A DNA stretch of 64,000 nt from Armatimonadota bacterium. Its GTDB lineage: Bacteria; Armatimonadota; Zipacnadia; JAUWAU01. Numbering within the stretch: the first letter of the stretch is position 1; each line of letters begins with the position of its first letter. The stretch spans positions 38,574 to 102,573 of the forward strand of contig JAUWAU010000020.1 of NCBI GenBank assembly GCA_030601885.1, given 5' to 3'. Below the pieces are notes generated by a model, which had not been told where the DNA came from, did no database searches, and worked only from the letters and a program-made list of their open reading frames with translations. Below, one piece after another: positions 7,561 to 15,663 of this stretch. The position numbers and the translations under genes are program-made.

Positions 7561-9447
7561 ATGCGACTCCCCCGGGTGGCGCTGTACGGCGCATTGTGCC
7601 TCGTGTGCGCTTTTATCTCCGTGGTCATCGCAGCAGGAAGCGACCGACTGGCGCCCCAGGTATCGATCACGCAGCCCGAAGATTCTGCCACGCTGCAGGG
7701 AAGCACCGATCTCAGCGTCAAATACGTGAGCTCCTCCAACCAGCCCATCGTGCGTGTGGACATCTGGATCGACGATGGGCGTATGATCAGCTACAAGCTC
7801 AAAGAGCCTGTGCTGAGGGGCAAGACTCAGTTCCGACTGCACACCGGGCAGCTCGCGGACGGTGAGCACCGTCTCCAGGCGCAGGTGTTCGATGCCGCCG
7901 GGCGTGCCGGTCAGGCGCGGATCAGCGTTCGCGTTCGGAATGAGTACCCGGCAGCCCCTGTTCCGGAGGTGAGCCCACCGGCGGCCGATCTCATCCCGCC
8001 TGCGGTCCGCGTACGCCAGCCTCAGAATGGCGCTCGCGTCAGCGGGCGGATGCAGGTCAGCGTCGAGGCCACAGACGAGACCAAGGTGCTGTGTGTGCTG
8101 CTGTTCGTCGATGACGAATTTGCGGCCATGCGCAACTTCGAGCCGTACAACTTCGCCGTCGAGACGATCAAGTTGTCCGAGGGCGTCCACACCGTTAGCG
8201 CCTGTGCCTTCGATGCAGCGCAGAATAAGGGTGAATCGGCCACAACATACTTTGTGGTGGACAACGCGCGGGCGACGGTGGCGAGCGCGGAGCCGCTGAA
8301 GCTGCAGCCGGGCGACGCGCCTCGCGGACCGGAGTCGGTCAGCATCGAGCCTGACGCGCCCGAGACGGCCGCCGCGCTGCCGACGGGGCCCGTCGAGGGC
8401 GCAGCTACGAGTGCGCCGCGGCCCGCACCAGAGCTGGCGATGCAGAGCGGACGCCTGCCGGCCACAGAGCGCATGGCCTCCGCGCCGCAGCTCGCGATGC
8501 CAGAGCGCGTCAGGCCCGCCCCGAAACGGTCGTCAGCGGTCACGTCGCGGGCGGAGCTTCGTGTCGAGCAAGCGGCTGCGGCAGCCATCGGTACGCCCAA
8601 GCGGACGTCCGTGGCTCTTCGGCCCAAAACCACGCGGCCCGAGATACCGGTGGCCGTGGCGCCGGCAGCGGTGAGCAGGAGCAGTGCCCGGGTGGCCGCG
8701 CGAAGCAGGGCGACGGCCCACATGTCGGCGCGCTCCAAGACGGCGTCGGGCCAAGTTGCGAGCGTTCCGGCGCTTCCCGCGGCAAAAGCGCGGCCGCCAG
8801 CATCATCGTATTCGTCGGTGCAAGCTGCGCCGGTGCTCGCCGCGGCAAGGCCCTCGGCGCCTGGCCGAACGCTCTTCGCCTCAGGACGCATCGACAGCCA
8901 GCCGCCGGCGCGAACCCCGGTGCCCGCGACCGTGCGCACGGACCGAGTGGAGCGCTACGCCATGGTCCCGAGAAACGCGGTCACGGTGGCAGCGCCGAAG
9001 CGCGACACGGTGACCACGTCCGCCGGACAGCGGATCAGCTCGCCCGGCACGTCCTTCGTGGACGCCACGCACGTGATACATCTGGGCGGCAAAGCAGTGC
9101 AGGTAGTGTTCGACCAGGAGCTGCTCAAGCTCCGCACGCGGCCGACACAACGGGGGGGCATTGCGATGGGCCCCTTCCGCGAGATATTCGAGCACACGGG
9201 GGGCGTCGTCCACTGGTACCCGGTGGACAAGCGCGTCACGGCGTACAATGGGAATACAACCGTGGAGCTCAAGATCGGACACGACCAAGCCACGGTAGAC
9301 AGCGACACGGTGTGGCTAGAGCTGGCGCCGTTCATCAGGAACGGCCGCACCATGGTGCCCTTTGGGTTCATCAGCAAGGTATTGGATGTCACGGTGAAGT
9401 ACGAGCCGAAGAGCGGTCGGATCCAGATAACGTCGAACAAGTTCTGA
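7561..9447 (+). CDS. Exported Ig-like protein with copper-amine-oxidase-like C-terminal domain
   Basis: 628 residues. The ATG at 7561 follows GGGAGGG and opens a signal peptide (MRLPRVALYGALCLVCAF ... VIAAG). Two bacterial Ig-like domains of the loop-rich kind come next (about 30-130, VSITQPEDSATLQGSTDLSV; about 140-235, VRVRQPQNGARVSGRMQVSV, each with a YFVVD or VRV end strand). About 240 residues of Ala/Pro/Arg-rich, probably unfolded linker follow, and then a copper-amine-oxidase N-terminal-like domain (about 510-628: FREIFEHTGGVVHWYPVDKR ... GRTMVPFGFISKVL). Such proteins occur at the envelope and probably bind cell wall or partners; no catalytic site is visible. The linker is much more variable in composition than the ends. 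Confidence 0.85.
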   Translation: MRLPRVALYGALCLVCAFISVVIAAGSDRLAPQVSITQPEDSATLQGSTDLSVKYVSSSNQPIVRVDIWIDDGRMISYKLKEPVLRGKTQFRLHTGQLADGEHRLQAQVFDAAGRAGQARISVRVRNEYPAAPVPEVSPPAADLIPPAVRVRQPQNGARVSGRMQVSVEATDETKVLCVLLFVDDEFAAMRNFEPYNFAVETIKLSEGVHTVSACAFDAAQNKGESATTYFVVDNARATVASAEPLKLQPGDAPRGPESVSIEPDAPETAAALPTGPVEGAATSAPRPAPELAMQSGRLPATERMASAPQLAMPERVRPAPKRSSAVTSRAELRVEQAAAAAIGTPKRTSVALRPKTTRPEIPVAVAPAAVSRSSARVAARSRATAHMSARSKTASGQVASVPALPAAKARPPASSYSSVQAAPVLAAARPSAPGRTLFASGRIDSQPPARTPVPATVRTDRVERYAMVPRNAVTVAAPKRDTVTTSAGQRISSPGTSFVDATHVIHLGGKAVQVVFDQELLKLRTRPTQRGGIAMGPFREIFEHTGGVVHWYPVDKRVTAYNGNTTVELKIGHDQATVDSDTVWLELAPFIRNGRTMVPFGFISKVLDVTVKYEPKSGRIQITSNKF

Positions 9448-9515
9448 TCGCCAGACTCGCGAGAGGGGGCATGGGGCGTCCGGATCAGATATTCGTGGCT
9501 GAGTTCATAGACAAC

Positions 9516-9561
9516 GGAAGGACGAGGTTGCATCGTCGAACGTCCGAGTGACCTTGCTTCC
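9516..9561 (+). promoter_or_regulatory. Possible structured leader upstream of lysA
   Basis: GGAAG (9516-9520) can pair with CTTCC (9557-9561) and AGGT (9525-9528) with ACCT (9551-9554); inside, GGACG can also pair with CGTCC. It lies between the upstream stop codon and a terminator-like hairpin just before lysA. It lacks the conserved cores of the lysine riboswitch. Read as a candidate attenuator leader only. Confidence 0.3.
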
Positions 9562-9591
9562 GGGGTCCCGTATTCGGTGGAGTGAGCAGGG

Positions 9592-9619
9592 GCTCAGGAG
9601 GATAGCTTGGGCGTTTTTT
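9592..9619 (+). terminator. Terminator-like hairpin before lysA
   Basis: GCTCAGG (9592-9598) and CTTGGGC (9606-9612) pair over seven positions, two of them G-U, with a 7-base loop; T6 follows at 9614-9619. It may end the transcript from 7469, or act as a regulated attenuator because lysA starts only 28 bases further and no promoter is visible between. Confidence 0.45.
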
Positions 9620-9646
9620 GCAATACTGACAGGGCGGAGTCACGTC

Positions 9647-10984
9647 ATGCAGATGAAAGGCACGCAGCGGATTAACGCGGCGGGACACTTGGAGATCGGC
9701 GGGTGTGATACCGTGGAGCTGGCCCGCGAGTTCGGCACGCCGCTGTACGTGCTCGACGAAGCCCAGGTGCGTGGGCTGTGCCGGGAGTATCTGCAGCAGT
9801 TTGGCGCACGGTATCACCATGTGATGGTGGCGTATGCGGGCAAGGCGCTCCTGACGAAGGCGATCTGCGCCATCATGGAGTCCGAAGGTCTGCATCTGGA
9901 TGTCTGCTCGGCCGGAGAACTGTATACGGCCCTGGACGCCGACTTCCCGCCGGAACACATCAAATTCCACGGCAACATGAAGCTGGCAGAAGAGCTGCAG
10001 ATGTGCATTGACAACCACGTGGGGCTGATCGTCGCCGACAGCCTGCCTGAGCTTGGCGACATAAACGAGCTGGGCGCCGGCAACGGTACCGTCGTGGACA
10101 TTGCCATTCGGGTCAGTCCGGGCATCAAGGCGCAGACGCACACGTATACGCAAACGGGGCGGTTGGACTCGAAATTCGGCCTCGGGGTCGAATACGGCGC
10201 AGCGATGGCAGGGATCGTCGCCGCCAGCGAAATGCCACACCTGGCTCTGCGGGGTATCCACTGTCACATCGGCTCGCCGATCTTTGCCCTCGAATCCTAC
10301 GAGCGGGCCGTCGAAATAATGGTCGATCTCGTGGCGGATGCCCGGGAGCAGCATGGCATCGAGCTGGCCGATCTGAATCTGGGCGGCGGGCTGGGCATTC
10401 GCTACACCCACGAGGACGCACCGCCGTCCATCGAGCACTTCGCTGAGCGCCTCTGCGGAGCCGTGCTGCGCCGCTGCGAGGAGCGGGGCATCGACCCTCC
10501 GACATTGACCCTGGAGCCGGGCCGCTCGCTCGTGGGGGAGGCGGGAACCACACTGTACACCATCGGGGTCATCAAGGACATCCCAGGTGTACGGACGTAC
10601 GTCGCCGTTGACGGGGGCCTGTCCGACAATCCGCGCCCGGCGTTGTACGGTGCGCAGTATGAGGCGATCATCGCCAACAAGGCCAACGAGCCGGCCAGCC
10701 GTGCCGTGCGCGTTGCCGGCAGGCATTGCGAGGCCGACACGCTCATCTCTGACACCACGGTACAGGAGCCGGAGTGCGGCGACATCCTCGCCGTGTTCGC
10801 CACGGGCGCGTACAACTACTCGATGGCCAGCAATTACAACCGCTTCCCGCGGCCGGCTATGGTTCTGGTGAACGACGGCGAGGCCGAGCTCATCACGGAG
10901 CGCGAGACGCTGGCGGACCTGGTCAGGCAGGACCTCGTCCCCGAACGACTGCGGGCACAGCGAGAAGTCGCCGAAGCCGAATGA
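9647..10984 (+). CDS. lysA: Diaminopimelate decarboxylase
   Basis: 445 residues. This PLP enzyme makes L-lysine from meso-diaminopimelate, the last lysine step. The PLP lysine lies in VAYAGKALLTKAI, a slight change from the usual YAxKAN. Other family marks are DVCSAGELYTAL, the IKFHGNMK loop, ALRGIHCHIGSPIF, LNLGGGLGIRY and EPGRSLVGEAG, then the substrate-site Cys-Glu-Ser-type region RHCEADTL and GAYNYSMASNYNRFPRP near the end. The ATG at 9647 follows GGCGGAG by 7 bases; an upstream in-frame extension to 9548 has no ribosome site. It starts the long plus-strand gene run that ends at 20170. Confidence 0.95.
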   Translation: MQMKGTQRINAAGHLEIGGCDTVELAREFGTPLYVLDEAQVRGLCREYLQQFGARYHHVMVAYAGKALLTKAICAIMESEGLHLDVCSAGELYTALDADFPPEHIKFHGNMKLAEELQMCIDNHVGLIVADSLPELGDINELGAGNGTVVDIAIRVSPGIKAQTHTYTQTGRLDSKFGLGVEYGAAMAGIVAASEMPHLALRGIHCHIGSPIFALESYERAVEIMVDLVADAREQHGIELADLNLGGGLGIRYTHEDAPPSIEHFAERLCGAVLRRCEERGIDPPTLTLEPGRSLVGEAGTTLYTIGVIKDIPGVRTYVAVDGGLSDNPRPALYGAQYEAIIANKANEPASRAVRVAGRHCEADTLISDTTVQEPECGDILAVFATGAYNYSMASNYNRFPRPAMVLVNDGEAELITERETLADLVRQDLVPERLRAQREVAEAE

Positions 10985-11009
10985 GCGGCACAGGGATGAA
11001 GTGTGAGGC

Positions 11010-12365
11010 ATGCCAGAGGTCGATGTGGCACAGCGAATGGAGCGCCTCCTGCCGACGGACACCGTCACGCTCCTGAGGCACATCGGCGAGGCGGGCGACG
11101 CACTGGACTGTCCCACCTACGTCGTCGGCGGCCTGGCGCGGGACCTGCTCCTGGGTCGCCCGAGCTCGGACATCGACGTGATGGTGGAGGGCGACGCCCA
11201 GGCGCTGGGCCGGAGGCTTGCCGAGGAGTTGGAAGCTGAGCTCGAGTGTGACGATCGGTTCTTGACGTGCAAACTAATCCTGAAGTCGCGGCGGCCCATA
11301 GACGTGGCGACCGCCCGCTCGGAGATCTACGAGCATCCCGGCGCACTGCCAAAGGTGCAGCGGGCCACGGCGACCGATGAGCTGGGGCGAAGAGACTTCT
11401 CGATCAACGCACTGGCCATACGTCTGAATGCCCGGCACTTCGGCAAGGTGCTCGATCCCTTCGGCGGCAGCGACGACATCCGCGCGGGCGTGCTCCGGGT
11501 TCTGCACGAAAACAGTTTTGCCGATGATCCCACTCGCGTGTTCCGTGCAATCCGCTTCGCGGGCCGCTATCGGTTGAGCTTGGAGGAGCGCACACACCAG
11601 TGGGCGTTGGCGGCAATAGCCAGCGGGGCGGTGGATGGCATCAGCGTAGAGAGGCGGCGCCAGGAGATCATCGCCATCCTCTCGGAGCCCAGGCCCGCCG
11701 GGTGCCTTGCCCTCCTGGCAGAATACGGCGGGTTGAGATTCATTGACGCCGCGCTGCGGGTGACGCCTGAGGTCGAACGAGTTGTCGAGCGCATCGCGGA
11801 GCTCGTCAGCCAGGAGCTGCCCGGGCTGCGTGCGGGTGAGGCAGCGGACGACGAGGAGTCATGGCCCGAATCGTGGATGCTATATGCTGCTGCTCTCATG
11901 GAGCAGCTCGGGGACGAACGCGCGGCTCTGGCCTGCCGGCGGCTGAGACTCACGGCGGCGGCAACCAAACAGATCGTGGCTGCCGTCGAGCACTCACGCA
12001 GGAGCGCGACTGCGATGGCAGAGCCTGACGAGGTGCCGGCAAGCCGCATTTATCAGGCGTTCGTCGGGATGCCGTTGAGCGCACCCATTCTGGCGCTGGC
12101 GCTGGCGCCTTCGCCGCAGGCCCGCAGCAGAATTCGTGGCTACCTGGGCACGCTGCGCCGCGTGACCGCGGACATAACGGGCGACGATCTGCTGGCCGAG
12201 GGGTACTCGTCCGGGCCGGCGTTTGCTGAAGCGCTCCGGGCTGGCCTTGGGGCCAAGCTCGACGGCCGCGCCGACACGCGGGAGGAGCAACTGCGGGTCG
12301 CGTTGACCGTGCTTCAACAGCATGCCGGGACAGACGCGCTCGGAGGTCCGAACCAGGAAGGGTAG
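11010..12365 (+). CDS. cca: tRNA nucleotidyltransferase / poly(A) polymerase family (CCA-adding type)
   Basis: 451 residues. The head domain has the class II signature: VVGGLARDLLLGRPSSDIDVMVEG with the metal-binding DxD, then RRDFSINALAIRL and the RNA-binding neck DDPTRVFRAIRFAGRYRLSLE. This family builds or repairs the CCA end of tRNAs, or adds A tails; the two activities cannot be told apart by eye. No HD domain is visible in the C-terminal part, which is mostly helices. The start at 11010 (ATG) is 25 bases after lysA; GTGTGAGGC before it gives a weak ribosome site. Confidence 0.88.
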   Translation: MPEVDVAQRMERLLPTDTVTLLRHIGEAGDALDCPTYVVGGLARDLLLGRPSSDIDVMVEGDAQALGRRLAEELEAELECDDRFLTCKLILKSRRPIDVATARSEIYEHPGALPKVQRATATDELGRRDFSINALAIRLNARHFGKVLDPFGGSDDIRAGVLRVLHENSFADDPTRVFRAIRFAGRYRLSLEERTHQWALAAIASGAVDGISVERRRQEIIAILSEPRPAGCLALLAEYGGLRFIDAALRVTPEVERVVERIAELVSQELPGLRAGEAADDEESWPESWMLYAAALMEQLGDERAALACRRLRLTAAATKQIVAAVEHSRRSATAMAEPDEVPASRIYQAFVGMPLSAPILALALAPSPQARSRIRGYLGTLRRVTADITGDDLLAEGYSSGPAFAEALRAGLGAKLDGRADTREEQLRVALTVLQQHAGTDALGGPNQEG

Positions 12366-12376
12366 AGGTACGCGCC

Positions 12377-13012
12377 GTGCTGTGGCTCCAGGATCCACGA
12401 CAATTGCTGGCCTGGGTCATCGCGGTTACGCTCCACATAACCGTGCACGAATTCGCTCACGCGAAGCGGGCGCAGCTCGCCGGAGACCCAACGCCGGAGA
12501 TGAATAATCGTGTCACGCTCAATCCGTTGGCGCACTACGACCTCATTGGAACCACGCTGTTGCTGCTGTTTCGGATGGGTTGGGGCAAGCCGGTACCGAC
12601 GAACCCGCACAATTTCCGCCGCCCACGGTACGACGGCATCATGGTGGCGGCCTGGGGCGGGTTCTCCAACCTCATCGCCGCCGCAGTGTTTGGCGTGGTC
12701 TGGCAGGTCTTGCGGTCCCAAGGCCTGGGCGAACCATATTACGTAGTGTTCCACTCATGCGTGTTCTGCGGTCTGATCCTGGCCTTCTTGAACTACATCC
12801 CCATCTACCCGCTCGACGGCTCCCACATTCTTCTGGGGCTGCTGCCTACGGACAAGGCCATGCGGCTGGAGATGTGGTACCATCGCTTCGGGATGTTCGC
12901 GCTGCTAGCCATTATCGTTCTTCCGCCAGGCAACCCCATCATCTGGCTCGTGCTCCGGTATCCTATTGGGCTGTTCTACAGGCTCTTTGCCGGCCTGCCG
13001 TTATTCTTCTGA
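12377..13012 (+). CDS. Site-2-type membrane metalloprotease (peptidase M50)
   Basis: 211 residues and about five membrane segments. The zinc motif HEFAH is at 24-28 in the first segment; the second metal ligand is in the late YPLDGSHILLGL block (NPLDG-like). The conserved N-terminal NPLAHYDLIGT and the NFRRPRYDGIMVAAWGGFSNLI loop place it in the short M50 branch without a PDZ domain. These enzymes cleave substrates inside the membrane, but no substrate is suggested by the neighbours. The start is a GTG at 12377, 11 bases after the previous stop, with GGTAGAGG nearby. Confidence 0.92.
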   Translation: MLWLQDPRQLLAWVIAVTLHITVHEFAHAKRAQLAGDPTPEMNNRVTLNPLAHYDLIGTTLLLLFRMGWGKPVPTNPHNFRRPRYDGIMVAAWGGFSNLIAAAVFGVVWQVLRSQGLGEPYYVVFHSCVFCGLILAFLNYIPIYPLDGSHILLGLLPTDKAMRLEMWYHRFGMFALLAIIVLPPGNPIIWLVLRYPIGLFYRLFAGLPLFF

Positions 13013-13042
13013 CTATCTCAAGAACGTCGTGGGACTGTCACC

Positions 13043-14134
13043 ATGAGCGACCTTAAGGGCGTGATCCTGTGCGCGGGGGAGGCGCAGCGCTTGCGCCCCA
13101 TCAGCTACGCGGCGCCCAAGGCACTATTCCCAGTGGCCAACCGGCCGCTCATCGGCTACGCCCTGCAGGCGCTCACTGCAGTGGGCGTCACCGACATCGG
13201 CATTGTCATATCCCCCACCCATGGCGCGACCCGCGACGCTATCGGCGACGGGGCTGCGTGGGGCGCCCGGGTCACGTACATCAAGCAGCAGCAGGCGCGC
13301 GGCCTCGGCGATGCCGTGGCCCAGGCGGCGGAGTTCGTCGGCGACTCGCCATTCCTTCTTTACCTCGGTGACACATTGATGGACCAGGGCATCGGGCCGG
13401 TAGTGGACGCGTTCGAGCGCGACGAGTGTGACGCTCAGATGCTGCTGGCCGAGGTGGCCAAGCCCTGCCGCTTTGGCGTTGCCGAGGTGGACGGCAGGCG
13501 AGTCGTGCGGCTCGTCGAGAAACCGAAGCAGCCCCCGAGCAACCTGGCCGTCGTGGGAATATACGCCTTCACGCCGTGCATATTCGAGGCCATTGGCCGA
13601 ACGGAGCTGTCGGGCAGGGGAGAGTTGGAGATCACTGACGCCATCCAGACGATGATAGATAGCGGCCGCACGGTGTGCTGGCTGCGATTGGACGGCTGGT
13701 GGGGCGACGTGGGCAGTCCCGAAAGTGCCTTGGCGACGAACGCCCACCTACTGCAGTCGTTGAACTACGACGTCAAAGGCGACATCGGCGACGACTGCAC
13801 CGTCGAGGGGCGCGTGAGCGTGGGGCGCGGCTCAGTAGTTCGGCGCGGCACGCTCCGGGGACCCGTCTGCATTGGTGAGAACTGCAGGATCGAAGACTCC
13901 ACGATTGGTCCGGACGTGTGTTTGGGCGACCGCACCTGTGTGCGGAGATCGAAGATCAGCAACACGATCGTGGAAGCCGAGTGCAGCATTTGCGATGTGG
14001 GCGGTGGCATTACTAACAGCGTGTTCGGAGAGCGCGCCAGGGTAACCGGAGTCGGGGATGGGTGCAGTGTAGTGCGGACCCGGCTCTGCGCGGACTCTGA
14101 GCTCTGCCTTGCACGCCGAGGCGCTGACACGTAA
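13043..14134 (+). CDS. Sugar-1-phosphate nucleotidyltransferase with left-handed beta-helix tail
   Basis: 363 residues. The N-terminal Rossmann-like domain has GVILCAGEAQRLRPISYAAPKALFPVANRP, a slightly changed form of the GxGxRLxPxTxxxPKxLxPV nucleotide motif (Gly to Glu-Ala), then YLGDTLMD with the metal Asp and VVRLVEKPKQPPSNLAVVGIY. The last ~120 residues are hexapeptide repeats (IGDDCTVEGRVSVGRGSVV ...). It is related to glucose-1-phosphate thymidylyl- or uridylyltransferases and should make an NDP-sugar for surface glycans; the exact sugar is not evident. The C-terminus has several Cys residues (CRIEDS, CLGDRTC, CSICDV), which is unusual. Confidence 0.88.
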   Translation: MSDLKGVILCAGEAQRLRPISYAAPKALFPVANRPLIGYALQALTAVGVTDIGIVISPTHGATRDAIGDGAAWGARVTYIKQQQARGLGDAVAQAAEFVGDSPFLLYLGDTLMDQGIGPVVDAFERDECDAQMLLAEVAKPCRFGVAEVDGRRVVRLVEKPKQPPSNLAVVGIYAFTPCIFEAIGRTELSGRGELEITDAIQTMIDSGRTVCWLRLDGWWGDVGSPESALATNAHLLQSLNYDVKGDIGDDCTVEGRVSVGRGSVVRRGTLRGPVCIGENCRIEDSTIGPDVCLGDRTCVRRSKISNTIVEAECSICDVGGGITNSVFGERARVTGVGDGCSVVRTRLCADSELCLARRGADT

Positions 14135-14153
14135 CACGGCGGGAGCCACGGCG

Positions 14154-14963
14154 ATGGTCGGGATTACTGGGCGGTCCATTGACGAGAGCCAACTCGACCT
14201 CTTCACCGGCCACCGGGTACACATCGCCATCTTCGAGGGCCCGCTGGATCTGCTGTTGTATCTCGTGCGGAAGCACGAAGTGGACATATACGAGGTGCCG
14301 CTGGCGAGCATTACGGAAGAGTACGTGGCATATCTGAGAACGTTTGAGCAGCTCAATGTCGAGTTGGCTGGGGAGTTCTTGGTGGTGGCCGCGACGCTGC
14401 TGCTGATCAAGTCACGGATGCTCCTGCCCCTGCAACAGGTCGAGGACGACGAGGACGAGGATGAGGAGCTGGATCCGGAGCAGGAGCTGGCGCAGCGCCT
14501 CCTGGAGTATCGCGCGTACAAGGAGGCATCGGAGGTGCTGGAGGAGTCGCGGCGGCTGCGAGAGCGCATTTACCTGCGGCCCGCGGAAGACGACGATGAC
14601 ATGGGAACCGGCTGGGTGCTGCTGGAGGAAGTGTCGTTGTTCGATCTGGTCGGCGTCTTCCGAGAGCTTCTGGACCGGGCCACGGAGCCGGAGCCGCAAA
14701 CGGTTGTCCGGGAGCAGGTGACGGTGGGCTCCCAGATCCGCCACATGCTCGACGCACTACGCTCGGCGTCTGAGAACGGACTTACCTTCGCTCAGATACT
14801 TACGGGGCCGCTCACGAAGCTGGTGGTGATAGTCACGTTCCTGGCGGTTCTCGAATTGATTCGGCGGCAGGGCATCCACGTGCGCCAGGGCGATGACGGC
14901 GAGATCCGTGTTTATCTGCGCCGACGAACGGCGAGCCATGCACAGCTCACGGATGCACGATAG
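14154..14963 (+). CDS. scpA: Segregation and condensation protein A (kleisin)
   Basis: 269 residues. ScpA is the kleisin that bridges SMC dimers with ScpB during chromosome condensation. The family start is clear: VHIAIFEGPLDLLLYLVRKHEVDIYEVPL, then EFLVVAATLLLIKSRMLLP. A very acidic linker (DDEDEDEELDPEQE) follows, and the C-terminal winged helix ends near GPLTKLVVIVTFLAVLELIRRQGI. The ATG at 14154 has GGGAG eight bases upstream; a TTG start at 14109 would overlap the previous gene. The scpB start codon overlaps the stop codon by one base. Confidence 0.95.
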   Translation: MVGITGRSIDESQLDLFTGHRVHIAIFEGPLDLLLYLVRKHEVDIYEVPLASITEEYVAYLRTFEQLNVELAGEFLVVAATLLLIKSRMLLPLQQVEDDEDEDEELDPEQELAQRLLEYRAYKEASEVLEESRRLRERIYLRPAEDDDDMGTGWVLLEEVSLFDLVGVFRELLDRATEPEPQTVVREQVTVGSQIRHMLDALRSASENGLTFAQILTGPLTKLVVIVTFLAVLELIRRQGIHVRQGDDGEIRVYLRRRTASHAQLTDAR

Positions 14964-15580
14964 TGGAAGATAAGCTCGATGCCATAGTGGAAGCACTGCT
15001 GTTTGCGGCAGCAAGGCCCGTGCCGGCAGGGCAGATCGCGGAAGTGCTCGAAGTGGACGAAGGCGCCGTTCCGGAGATCGTCGCTGCCTTGTCGCGAGCG
15101 CTCGAGGGCCGAGGGCTGCAGGTGGTGACGCTTGCCGGCGGCTATCAGCTCAGCACCTGCCCCGCCTTCGCGGAGTACCTGCGACGATTGCGGGAGCCGG
15201 AACCGGAGAGGCTCACCCGGCCGGCTCTGGAGACAGTGAGCATCGTCGCCTATCGGCAGCCTATTACGCGTCCCGAGGTGGACGCCATTCGGGGCGTGGA
15301 TAGCAGCAGCGTTCTGACGAGCCTCACCGAGAAGGGGCTGGTCAAGATCGTCGGTCGCAAGGCAGCACCGGGGCGCCCTCTGCTTTTCGAGACAACATCT
15401 CATTTCCTGTCCTCCTTTGGGCTGAAGAGCCTCGACGATCTGCCGATGCTGGACGCGCTGCGGACCGCCGCCGTGCGCCAACCGTCGCTCGAGCAAGCTG
15501 AGATCGGGGACGCGGATACGGCTCCCGAGCAGCCGGACGAGGCGGGCGATGATGAGCCGAGCGACTCCTCCGGCTCATAG
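14963..15580 (+). CDS. scpB: Segregation and condensation protein B
   Basis: 205 residues of two winged-helix domains. Visible marks are IVEALLFAAARPVPAGQIAEVL at the start and LETVSIVAYRQPITRPEVDAIRGVDSSSVLTSLTEKGLVKIVGRK in the second domain, then LFETTSHFLSSFGLKSLDDLP. It forms the SMC-ScpAB complex with the previous gene. It starts with GTG, overlapping the scpA TAG by one base, so translation is coupled. The last 40 residues are acidic and probably unstructured. Confidence 0.95.
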   Translation: MEDKLDAIVEALLFAAARPVPAGQIAEVLEVDEGAVPEIVAALSRALEGRGLQVVTLAGGYQLSTCPAFAEYLRRLREPEPERLTRPALETVSIVAYRQPITRPEVDAIRGVDSSSVLTSLTEKGLVKIVGRKAAPGRPLLFETTSHFLSSFGLKSLDDLPMLDALRTAAVRQPSLEQAEIGDADTAPEQPDEAGDDEPSDSSGS

Positions 15581-15663
15581 CATCGCCCGGGGTCGCGTGT
15601 GGCGGCGGCACGTGGCGATGCTATCCCTCCGCGGGTGTCTTGGCGAAGTACAGGTGACTCTCT

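Noticed and set aside
9448..9646. Lysine riboswitch before lysA
   Set aside because: The conserved GAGGTGC-like opening and the AGGGGAGCGTCGCCGAAG-type core are missing; only a generic stem and a terminator-like hairpin remain.
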